A stretch of 29,651 nucleotides of DNA from Prevotella sp. UBA2742 (GTDB taxonomy: Bacteria > Bacteroidota > Bacteroidia > Bacteroidales > Bacteroidaceae). Within the stretch, counting starts at the first letter, position 1. Each line of letters starts with the position of its first letter. Both the position numbers and the translations under genes were made by a program. The notes beneath the pieces are model-generated. The model had not been told where the DNA came from, searched no databases, and saw nothing but the letters and a program-made list of their open reading frames with translations. Below are positions 16,156-22,443 of this stretch, piece by piece. Location of the stretch: positions 1 to 29,651 of the forward strand of contig DEJS01000009.1 of assembly GCA_002353485.1 (NCBI GenBank), given 5' to 3'.

Positions 16156-16825
16156 ATTCTGATTTCTTGATTTTAATCTTGTTGTCTATCTCTTTGTCGG
16201 CAGTGCCGTCTGCCTCATAGTGTACGCGCAGTATGACCATATCGTGCAGGAAGTCGATGGCACCCACGTCTATCTTGGTCACCTTCAGTCCCGTGCGCTG
16301 CTCGATGTCCTCGATGAGTTCCTGACGCTTCTCGGGCTCAATGAGTTCGACACGATCATACTGGATGAGCTTGGAAGCCTCGACCTTCAACCGTAGTTCG
16401 AACACATAGATAACGGCAAAGATGACTACATCGATGGAGATAAGTTCGGCCAGCGGTGTGCCAATTATCTTGCCCTGGTCGTCGACACCCAGATTGTCGG
16501 CCATGGCGTGAACCACCGACAGGCAGACAACGACAAAGAGGTAGGTCATCTCGCGCACCGGCATCGAGTCCGTGCGGTAGCGCATGATGGAGAAGATGCC
16601 GAAGAGTCCGAGTCCCACACCCATTGTAGCCTTACCGCGGTCCATGCCCATCATCAGGTAGACAAGGAAGAAGATGGCTACCGAGATGATGACGAAGGTG
16701 AAATAGAAGTCGCTCCGCTTGGCTTTTTTGAAATAGAGGAAGTGGACGATAAACCAGTTGACGAAAAGGCAAATCATGAATCGTATCATTGTGTCGCCAA
16801 ATGTATTTGAAAATAATTGCTCCAT
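16142..16825 (-). CDS. DUF4956 membrane protein
   Basis: A 227-residue protein with several N-terminal membrane helices (about residues 15-30, 38-60, 65-85 and 95-110, then 130-145) and a soluble C-terminal domain with an alternating beta-alpha-beta pattern (VELIEPEKRQELIEDIEQ, LKVTKIDVGAIDFLHDMVIL). The motif GLGLFGIFSIMRYRTDSMPV, rich in Gly and with the Arg-Tyr-Arg triad, is the conserved heart of DUF4956. This family is often encoded next to VTC-domain proteins, as here (28 nt apart). No function has been established. A role as the membrane partner or channel for a VTC-made polymer is inference. Confidence 0.87.
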   Translation of the reverse strand: MEQLFSNTFGDTMIRFMICLFVNWFIVHFLYFKKAKRSDFYFTFVIISVAIFFLVYLMMGMDRGKATMGVGLGLFGIFSIMRYRTDSMPVREMTYLFVVVCLSVVHAMADNLGVDDQGKIIGTPLAELISIDVVIFAVIYVFELRLKVEASKLIQYDRVELIEPEKRQELIEDIEQRTGLKVTKIDVGAIDFLHDMVILRVHYEADGTADKEIDNKIKIKKSEYANI

Positions 16826-16853
16826 AGCGTTTCTTTTTAATTTGTTTGATTAG

Positions 16854-17600
16854 TTATGCGTTATTGACTATTTTCTTTATCTCTATCAGCTTGCACTTAA
16901 ATCGGTTGCAAGGCAGCTGCGGGTTGGTCAGTGCCGACCCCATGCAGTATTTGGAGAATCCGTGCGGATGGATGCGCAGTTGCTTAAGCATGTTCAGCAC
17001 AGGCGAAGGTACGCGTCCATCGCGCTTCAGTTCAACGATGACCAAGTTGCCCATGTCCAACTGCTGACCGCTTACCAGATTGTTGAAGCGCAGTCCGCTG
17101 TCGATGGTCAGACGCTCGGTCTTGGCCTTGTTGACCAGCGTGATGCGGGCAAAGTGGTTGTTCAGCGCGGGTTGTAGCGTATCGGCACCATAGCGTAGCG
17201 TCTTGTCGAGGAACGCGTGCTTCTCGGTCTCCAGTACGTCCATGTCGGTCACCTCAATGCGCTTCTTTTTCGTGCGCCCGTGGTTGTTTTTCGTCTTTAC
17301 CTCCATAAATTGCAGTCCAGAGATGCAGTAGGTGCGGAAGCGTATCTTCTGACGGTTGGTGTGGTTGTACTGGTGCTGGCAGTACATGTCGAAGTTGCGA
17401 GTGTCGAAATAGGTGGTGTCGTACTCCAGGTCGCGCTGACCGTCAATCTCCTGAATATAGTAGTCTTTGAGGGCCATCGTCAGCAGCTGCTGCAGTTTCT
17501 CTCTTGTGGTGACGAACTTCGTGTCCGTACGGTTCATCAGCTTCACGCTCGACATCTGTTCCAAGGAGATGGGAGCAAAGGTCTTCAGTAACTCAGTCAT
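16854..17600 (-). CDS. VTC-domain (polyphosphate polymerase-like) protein
   Basis: A 248-residue cytoplasmic protein of the VTC domain family (TTM tunnel fold), related to the catalytic domain of yeast Vtc4, which makes polyphosphate from ATP. Expected basic and acidic strands are present in order: MNRTDTKFV, then YDTTYFDTRNFDMY, KIRFRTY, MEVKTKNNHGRTKKKR, ERLTIDSGL, LVIVELKRDGR and GFSKYCMG. The tunnel Lys/Arg and the Glu of VELK are retained, so activity is plausible but not shown. Start: ATG 17600, because a complete promoter (17639-17670) lies just upstream and would be inside any longer frame. It is the first gene of the VTC-DUF4956-DUF2490-Cthe_2159-Sel1 transcript, with two direct repeats ahead of the promoter. 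Confidence 0.88.
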   Translation of the reverse strand: MTELLKTFAPISLEQMSSVKLMNRTDTKFVTTREKLQQLLTMALKDYYIQEIDGQRDLEYDTTYFDTRNFDMYCQHQYNHTNRQKIRFRTYCISGLQFMEVKTKNNHGRTKKKRIEVTDMDVLETEKHAFLDKTLRYGADTLQPALNNHFARITLVNKAKTERLTIDSGLRFNNLVSGQQLDMGNLVIVELKRDGRVPSPVLNMLKQLRIHPHGFSKYCMGSALTNPQLPCNRFKCKLIEIKKIVNNA

Positions 17601-17638
17601 AGTCGTATGCGTTTGTCTATTTGTTTGTTTTGTTACTG

Positions 17639-17670
17639 CAAAGTTAACCTTTACTCCCATGTCAGGCAAA
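17639..17670 (-). promoter_or_regulatory. Promoter of the VTC operon
   Basis: The minus strand has TTTG (17667-17670), a 20-bp spacer and TAACTTTG (17639-17646), a textbook Bacteroidetes promoter. The leader to ATG 17600 is about 35 nt. Confidence 0.8.
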
Positions 17671-17674
17671 TCTA

Positions 17675-17704
17675 TTCAGCGAATGCGCTGTTTCGTTCAG
17701 CGAA
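17675..17704. promoter_or_regulatory. Candidate operator: paired direct repeats TTCAGCGAA at 21-bp period
   Basis: TTCAGCGAA occurs at 17675-17683 and again, identical, at 17696-17704, separated by 12 bp. The proximal copy begins 28 bp beyond the -7 box of the VTC promoter. The same arrangement is found at 22251-22280 in front of another gene of this block. Two 9-bp direct repeats 12 bp apart is the layout known for LytTR regulators, and a LytTR gene ends this block. The pair starts 4 nt after the stop codon of the upstream gene. Confidence 0.7.
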
Positions 17705-17707
17705 CGG

Positions 17708-19648
17708 TCACCGGCCCCAGCCTCCTCCGCCACCTCCGCCTCCAGAGCTGCTGCTGTAGTTGGAGAGTGATACTGTAGAGCCTCCGCTGCATGCGGTATA
17801 TCCATTGCCGTTCCAGAAGCTGCTGCCCGAACCAGTAACCCCTGTCTTCAGCGAGGGCGTCCCTGTGGTGTACACCACCAGTGTCGACCCCATGCTGCTG
17901 TTCGAGGGCACCTTGAAGGCGAATGCCAAGTTGCTGCCGTTATACAGGGCGTACCAAGCCCCCTTGCTGTACGAACTGGCCTGCTTGGCCGTTCCGTTAG
18001 AGACGCTGGCCCCTTTTTCGAAGCCGCCTATGGCCACGATGTTGCCTCCCGTGATGTTCAGCTTATACTGCTCGGCAGCGTCCAGTCCGACTTCTGCACC
18101 GCCGGCACATACGACGAAGATGTTGCCGCCCGAGATGTTCATGTTGCCGTTGGCGTCCAGGCCGTCGTTGCCTGACGAACTGACCATGATATATCCACCG
18201 CTGATGGTCATCGTGCTCGACGAGTTGATGCCGTCGTCGGCCGTTGAGGCATAGACATAGCCACCCGTCATCGTCAGCGTGCTTTTCGACTCGATGCCCT
18301 CGCCGCCAGCACCGCTGGTGGTGATGTTCATGGTGCCTCCGCTGATGCTGATGGCCCCGTCGGCCTTGATGCCCTTTGGCAGCGACTTGTAGTTAGTCGA
18401 GTATCTGTCCAGCGTCTGAGAGTTGTTGACCGTCGAGATGCTTCCTGAACTCGATGCCACGACTGCATTGCCACTGGTGTTGATGGTGATGGTGCCGTCG
18501 CTGATGGTCAGTGCGCCGTCTACGCTGATGCCCTTGCCGCCGGCTCCTGTGCTCGTCAGGTTCAGCGTGCCACCACTGATGGTCATGGCACCGTCGGCAC
18601 TCAGACAGGCTGCGGCCTTGGTCTTCAGGTCTTCGGTGTCCCACGTGCCGCCACCTGTCGTCTTGCAGGTCATGCTGCCTCCGCTTATCTTCATGTCGCC
18701 CTCGCTCTTGACGGCCTTGGCTGCTGTTGCCGTCACCGTCACGTTCAGCGTACCGCCTTCTAAGTAGATGTTGCCCGTGTCCTCGTCCTCGTGGTCGGTG
18801 GTCTCGCCTGTAGAAGTCGTTCCGCCCAGGTCGCACTGTATGCCGTCGTCGCTCACGCCACTGATGGTCACCGTACCGCTCTTCATCAGCAGGTACTCCT
18901 CGCAGTTGATGCCGTCGCCGGCAGCCGAGGTGATGTTCAGCGTCAGGTTCTTGATTTCTATATACGAAGCCGACTTGATGGCGTGCTTGAGGTTGCCCGC
19001 CACGTTGAGTGTGCCGTTGCCCTGCAGCTGCAACTGTCCCTTCGAGTAGATGCAGGCCTTCTGCGAACCGCTGCCATCGGTCAGCGTGTTGGTGGTCTCC
19101 TTCTTTGCCGAGAGCTGGATGCGCTTCGAGTTGGTGATGTTGATGGCAGCCCCACTGGGGTTGGTCAGTGTGACGCCTGCCAGTGACACAGTGCACTTAT
19201 ACGAACCGGAGAGTGTCAGCGAACCATCGGTGGTAGAACCGGAGAGCACATAGGTAATCTCAGAACCGTCTACGGCATCGGTGTTCGACTGGTCAATGGT
19301 GACATGTGCTCCACTGACGGTAGCCGTCACATAGCCAGCCACATTGTCTGCGGCTGTCACTGTGGCCGAAGAGCCATTGTAGACAATGTTCACCGTATTG
19401 CTTTCCACGTCCGACGAACTACCGCTGTCGGTGGTAGTCACGCTGGCGCTGGTGATGTCGCTGATGGTGTAAGTGTCGGTACCTACCGTCATTGACGTAC
19501 CGCTGCTGAACGTAACCGGCGAAACGTATGTAAGGTCTGCAGCACTATATGTCTTGGTGCCGCTGCTGGTGGTAATGTTCAGGTACTGTGCCTCTGCTGC
19601 TGCTGTCGTCAGCATGAGGACTGCAAGAAGAGAGAGTATCTTATTCAT
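17708..19648 (-). CDS. Secreted Cthe_2159/DUF4353 beta-helix protein, Gly-rich C-terminus
   Basis: A 646-residue secreted protein. Residues 1-20 are a signal peptide (cleavage near AEA|Q). Residues ~21-70 form a small beta module (YLNITTSSGTK ... GTDTYTISDITSASV) that resembles the whole body of the small protein encoded just upstream. The rest is the Cthe_2159 family: YVLSGSTTDGSLTL, NLKHAIKSASYIEI, AAGDGINCEEYLLM and many turns of the form ISGGThNhTSoGAGGKGI at about 20-25 residue spacing, which indicates a right-handed beta-helix. It ends in a Ser-rich then Gly-rich run and GGWGR. No lipobox is present, unlike the two paralogues. Its start overlaps the stop of the upstream gene by 4 bp (ATGA). 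Confidence 0.85.
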   Translation of the reverse strand: MNKILSLLAVLMLTTAAAEAQYLNITTSSGTKTYSAADLTYVSPVTFSSGTSMTVGTDTYTISDITSASVTTTDSGSSSDVESNTVNIVYNGSSATVTAADNVAGYVTATVSGAHVTIDQSNTDAVDGSEITYVLSGSTTDGSLTLSGSYKCTVSLAGVTLTNPSGAAINITNSKRIQLSAKKETTNTLTDGSGSQKACIYSKGQLQLQGNGTLNVAGNLKHAIKSASYIEIKNLTLNITSAAGDGINCEEYLLMKSGTVTISGVSDDGIQCDLGGTTSTGETTDHEDEDTGNIYLEGGTLNVTVTATAAKAVKSEGDMKISGGSMTCKTTGGGTWDTEDLKTKAAACLSADGAMTISGGTLNLTSTGAGGKGISVDGALTISDGTITINTSGNAVVASSSGSISTVNNSQTLDRYSTNYKSLPKGIKADGAISISGGTMNITTSGAGGEGIESKSTLTMTGGYVYASTADDGINSSSTMTISGGYIMVSSSGNDGLDANGNMNISGGNIFVVCAGGAEVGLDAAEQYKLNITGGNIVAIGGFEKGASVSNGTAKQASSYSKGAWYALYNGSNLAFAFKVPSNSSMGSTLVVYTTGTPSLKTGVTGSGSSFWNGNGYTACSGGSTVSLSNYSSSSGGGGGGGGWGR

Positions 19649-20022
19649 TTTACAGTCACTTTGGAGGTTCCGTTCTTGGTCTTGACGATATAAACGCCAC
19701 GGCGCATCTGCTCCTTGGAGACCTTGTGGCCCCTCAGGTCGTAGATGGCTTCAATCTCGTCGTCGCTAATGGCCTGGACTTCTGAGATGCCTGTGGTCTC
19801 GCTGGTGGTAGAGAAATACATCTTGCTGAGATTGGTCAGCGTGAACGACTCGGAACCAATGGTCAGCGTGGTGCCGCTGAAGGTGATGGCCACGTCGCTG
19901 GATACAGAGACTGAGGCCTTGGTGCCGTCAGTCAACTCGAAAGTCAGGTAGGGATAGTCTACGGCTCGAATCGTCAGACTGCTGAAGATGCTAAGCAGGG
20001 TTAATAGAATTGTTTTCTTCAT
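19645..20022 (-). CDS. Small secreted protein with T9SS-like C-terminal tail
   Basis: A 125-residue protein starting at ATG 20022 (MKKTILLTLL); the signal peptide ends near residue 20. Residues ~22-75 form a beta module (YLTFELTDGTK, then FSGTTLTIGSESFTLTNLSK) that is repeated at the N-terminus of the downstream 646-residue protein. The C-terminus (AIYDLRGHKVSKEQMRRGVY then IVKTKNGTSKVTVK) looks like a type IX secretion sorting tail. An in-frame ATG at 20046 would leave only 5 nt to the promoter box and no good signal peptide start. It is translationally coupled to the next gene by ATGA. I do not know its function; it may be a minimal surface adaptor or a remnant of a larger secreted protein. 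Confidence 0.78.
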   Translation of the reverse strand: MKKTILLTLLSIFSSLTIRAVDYPYLTFELTDGTKASVSVSSDVAITFSGTTLTIGSESFTLTNLSKMYFSTTSETTGISEVQAISDDEIEAIYDLRGHKVSKEQMRRGVYIVKTKNGTSKVTVK

Positions 20023-20051
20023 AACTTGTATTTTATAATTGTTCATGTTTG

Positions 20052-20059
20052 CAAAGATA
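20052..20059 (-). promoter_or_regulatory. -7 promoter box for the small-protein/Cthe_2159 pair
   Basis: The minus strand reads TATCTTTG, matching TAnnTTTG, about 30 nt before ATG 20022. There is no clear TTTG at -33; instead the tandem repeats at 20091-20145 begin shortly upstream, which would fit an activator-dependent promoter. Confidence 0.65.
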
Positions 20060-20090
20060 AGGCAATAAAAACCGTCTCGCGAGCGCCTGG

Positions 20091-20145
20091 CCTCGTTCTG
20101 GCCTCGTTCTGTCCTCGTTCTATCCTCGTTTTATCCTCGTTACTT
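20091..20145. repeat. Five 11-bp tandem repeats (CCTCGTTCTGG type)
   Basis: Five units in perfect 11-bp register: CCTCGTTCTGG, CCTCGTTCTGT, CCTCGTTCTAT, CCTCGTTTTAT and CCTCGTTACTT. CCTCGTT is invariant; the last four bases vary. The array starts 31 bp upstream of the -7 box of the small-protein gene, on one face of the helix. The unit core CTCGTTCTG differs by two bases from TTCGTTCAG at 17692-17700 in the VTC operator. Confidence 0.8.
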
Positions 20146-20185
20146 TTTACGTAGGCAGACTGAAGTGAGAGTTGACGTAAAAAAG
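20143..20185. repeat. Inverted repeat CTTTTTACGT / ACGTAAAAAAG
   Basis: CTTTTTACGT (20143-20152) pairs with ACGTAAAAAAG (20175-20185), with a 22-nt loop. It lies between the end of the post-stop open frame and the tandem repeats, and could act as a weak terminator for the Cthe_2159 lipoprotein gene upstream. Confidence 0.4.
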
Positions 20186-20186
20186 T

Positions 20187-20378
20187 TTAAAGCCTGAAGA
20201 AAAGCTCGGGTGGACGGTTGTCTTCCATTAGACGGTCTCTGTCTTCGTGCATGGGAGGGCCGCCGGGTGGCGGCCCTGGTGGGAAGTCGTCGTTGAAGAA
20301 GGGGGCTCCGGGTCCCTCATGCCAGAACTCCAGCCACGGATGAAACGGGGGGACAGGCCTGAGGTGGAAGGTGGTTAG
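20187..20378 (-). other. Open frame continuing in phase after the TGA of the Cthe_2159 lipoprotein
   Basis: Directly after the TGA at 20379-20381 the same frame stays open for 63 codons, to TAA at 20187-20189. The translation has a protein-like composition: FHPWLEFWHEGPGAPFFNDD, then PPGPPPGGPPMHEDRDRLME and NRPPELFFRL. There is no start codon before the Met in GPPMHED. It could be a C-terminal extension cut off by a recent stop, a readthrough product, or chance. A perfect 9-bp GC hairpin (AGGGCCGCC/GGCGGCCCT, 20256-20277) lies inside it; this encodes the Pro/Gly stretch and has no T-run. Confidence 0.4.
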
Positions 20379-22172
20379 TCACCACCCTCCGGGACGTCCG
20401 CCAGGCATGCCGCCACCCATGCTGCCTCCGGAGTAGCTCGACAGTGACACCTCCGAGCCTCCGCTCACCGTGGCTCCTGTAGTGGCCAGTCCGCCAAAGT
20501 AGCTTGTGCCTCCTGCTACCGTCACGCCCGACTTCAGGGTAGGCTGTGACGCTGCCGACAGTACCATGCCTGTGGCTCCGCTTGAGGGCGTCTTGAAGGC
20601 GTAAGTGGTGTTGCCTGTGGTCATGGCGTACCATGTGTTGGCCGTCCACTGTGTCTGGTAGCACTGCTGCGACAGCTGCGAGCCCTGCTCCAGGCCACCC
20701 AGCGCTATAATGGTGCCTCCCTGTACGTACAGTTTCTTGCCACCCTCTGTGTTGGCGTCGATGGCCACTTCGGCACCTCCGGCACTTACGGCCATCACCA
20801 AGCCGCCTTTGATGTAGCAGTTGCCGTTGGCGTCGATGCCGTCGTTGTTACGGGCCTGGGCGTAGATGTAGCCTCCGCTGATGGTCATGTCGCCAGAGGA
20901 GTTCAGGGCGTCGTCGTAGGTGTAGCAGGCTACCTCGCCGCCCGTCACGTTCATGGTGCTCTTCGTTTCTATGCCTTCGCCGTTATATCCTGTGGTGCGC
21001 ACCCAGATGCGGCCGCCGTTGATGTCCAGGTCGCCGTCCACCTTGATGCCTTTGGGCGACGAGGTGTCGTTGTTCTGCTTGAATTGTCCGCCCTCGGTGA
21101 TGATGTACGTGCTGCCGCCGTAGAAGTAGGCCTCGCAGTCGGCATTGATGCCCTTGCCGCCTGATCCTGTGCTTTTCAGCCACAGCTCGCCACCGTTCAT
21201 GGTGAACACCGAGTCGGTCTTGATGCCCGAGGCACCCTTGCACTCCAGGTCTTCCGTGTCCCACTGGCCGTTGCCGGTGGTAATCACTGTCGTACGTCCT
21301 CCGTTCACCATGATGTCGGATTCGCTGTTGATGCCCTTGGCGGCGGCAGCACTTACCTCTACGTTCAGCACGCCGCCGTTGATGAACACGCCGTCGTTGG
21401 TCTTGATGCCGTGGTTGGCTGTCGACTTGGCATATACGTTGTTGCCCGTGTTGAACACGATGTAGTCGGCCGAGTGTATGGCGTTGTTGTAGTTGCCATA
21501 CACCTCCAGCTTTCCGCTGCCGTTCACCAGCAGCTTGCCCTTGGCGTACAGCGTCCCCTTATGGTCGTTCTTCGATGTGGTGCCGTCCGTCAGCTTGTTT
21601 GTCGAGCCCTCGGCCATCACGAGGAAGGCACGTTTCTTCGACAGCAGGTTCAGTGCTGCCGAGTCAGGGTTGGTAATGTCCGCACCGTTCAGCACCACTT
21701 CGTATTTCTTCTCGCCCAGGATGGTCAGCGAGCCGTTTGTCGTCGTACCGCTGACGTAGTAGCACACGTTCTTCGTGTCGCCGTGGTTGGCCGTCACGTG
21801 ACCGCCGTTCACCTCTATCGTCACTCCCTCTACGGTGCCTGCCGTGGGGTTCGTCATGTCTATGGCCACCTGTGTCGTAAAGCTGTTGTTGGCCAGGTCG
21901 TCCTCCTCTTCAGGGTAGTAGGCGTCGGCAATGCCCGTCGTGGGTTCGGCCGTCGTCTTGTCTATGGCGATGGTAAACGTTGCCAGGTCGCCCGTTGCCG
22001 TGCTCCCTCCTGTGTTGCTGCCACCGCCGCCGCCATTGTTGCCGTTGTTGCCGCTATTGTCGGTGGGGGTTATCGTCTTGGTGTAACTGTCCAGGGTGTC
22101 GTCTGTGGTACATCCTGTGTTTGCCGTTGTCAGTGCTGCTGCCAGCAGGCTCAGAATCATTGTCTTTTTCAT
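20379..22172 (-). CDS. Large Cthe_2159/DUF4353 beta-helix lipoprotein
   Basis: A 597-residue protein starting at ATG 22172 (MKKTMILSLLAA). The signal ends in TANTGC, an imperfect lipobox (Cys 20), so it is probably a lipoprotein. A Gly/Asn-rich linker follows (around residues 40-55). The Cthe_2159 fold covers the rest: YYVSGTTTNGSLTI, VVLNGADITNPDSAALN, NKLTDGTTSKNDHKGTLYAK, NAIHSADYIV, ANHGIKTNDGVFINGG, GGKGINADCEAYFYGG and GIDANGNCYIKGG. It ends in GGGMPGGRPGGW, much like the GGWGR end of the 646-residue paralogue. It is the most upstream gene of the block and has its own promoter with the paired TTCAGC(G/C)AA operator. It likely binds acidic sugar at the cell surface, by family analogy. 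Confidence 0.85.
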   Translation of the reverse strand: MKKTMILSLLAAALTTANTGCTTDDTLDSYTKTITPTDNSGNNGNNGGGGGSNTGGSTATGDLATFTIAIDKTTAEPTTGIADAYYPEEEDDLANNSFTTQVAIDMTNPTAGTVEGVTIEVNGGHVTANHGDTKNVCYYVSGTTTNGSLTILGEKKYEVVLNGADITNPDSAALNLLSKKRAFLVMAEGSTNKLTDGTTSKNDHKGTLYAKGKLLVNGSGKLEVYGNYNNAIHSADYIVFNTGNNVYAKSTANHGIKTNDGVFINGGVLNVEVSAAAAKGINSESDIMVNGGRTTVITTGNGQWDTEDLECKGASGIKTDSVFTMNGGELWLKSTGSGGKGINADCEAYFYGGSTYIITEGGQFKQNNDTSSPKGIKVDGDLDINGGRIWVRTTGYNGEGIETKSTMNVTGGEVACYTYDDALNSSGDMTISGGYIYAQARNNDGIDANGNCYIKGGLVMAVSAGGAEVAIDANTEGGKKLYVQGGTIIALGGLEQGSQLSQQCYQTQWTANTWYAMTTGNTTYAFKTPSSGATGMVLSAASQPTLKSGVTVAGGTSYFGGLATTGATVSGGSEVSLSSYSGGSMGGGMPGGRPGGW

Positions 22173-22214
22173 ATTCGTTTTCCTTTTTTGAGTTAATATT
22201 TTCATTCTTTGCTG

Positions 22215-22222
22215 CAAAGATA
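22215..22222 (-). promoter_or_regulatory. -7 promoter box of the Cthe_2159 lipoprotein gene
   Basis: The minus strand reads TATCTTTG, matching TAnnTTTG, 42 nt before ATG 22172. The -33 position has only TTTC, a weak match, which would fit a need for an activator. Confidence 0.7.
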
Positions 22223-22250
22223 GTGTAAAACGCCCGTTTCCAGAAAATTA

Positions 22251-22280
22251 TTCAGCCAACGGCCACTTTTCTTCAGCGAA
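22251..22280. promoter_or_regulatory. Candidate operator: paired direct repeats TTCAGCCAA/TTCAGCGAA at 21-bp period
   Basis: TTCAGCCAA (22251-22259) and TTCAGCGAA (22272-22280) are separated by 12 bp. The proximal copy starts 28 bp beyond the -7 box, exactly as at 17675-17704. The bases around the repeats differ between the two sites, so this is not a copied segment. Confidence 0.7.
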
Positions 22281-22382
22281 TCGCCACCCTTCCTGTTCTT
22301 CTGTAGCGGCAGGACTTCTTCTTTTTTTTCTAATTTCCCTTAAATTCTGCCCTTTTAGTTTCCTATTTCCCTAAACTTTTCG

Positions 22383-22390
22383 TACCTTTG
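22383..22390 (+). promoter_or_regulatory. -7 promoter box of the fumarase gene
   Basis: TACCTTTG matches TAnnTTTG; the leader to ATG 22444 is about 50 nt and A-rich just before the start. Confidence 0.65.
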
Positions 22391-22443
22391 GGGCCTAAAA
22401 GCGTCTATTCACTAAAAACAACAATAAACAAATACTTCTAATT

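Noticed and set aside
18393..19196. Minus-strand open frame of 267 codons inside the large Cthe_2159 gene
   Set aside because: It is a shifted frame of the repetitive beta-helix sequence; its His/Arg/Gln-rich translation has no recognisable domain.
20091..20145. Tandem repeats as a CRISPR array
   Set aside because: Units are 11 bp in direct contact without spacers, and no cas genes are near.
20256..20277. Perfect 9-bp GC hairpin as a terminator
   Set aside because: No T-run follows on either strand, and it coincides with codons for the Pro/Gly stretch of the post-stop frame.
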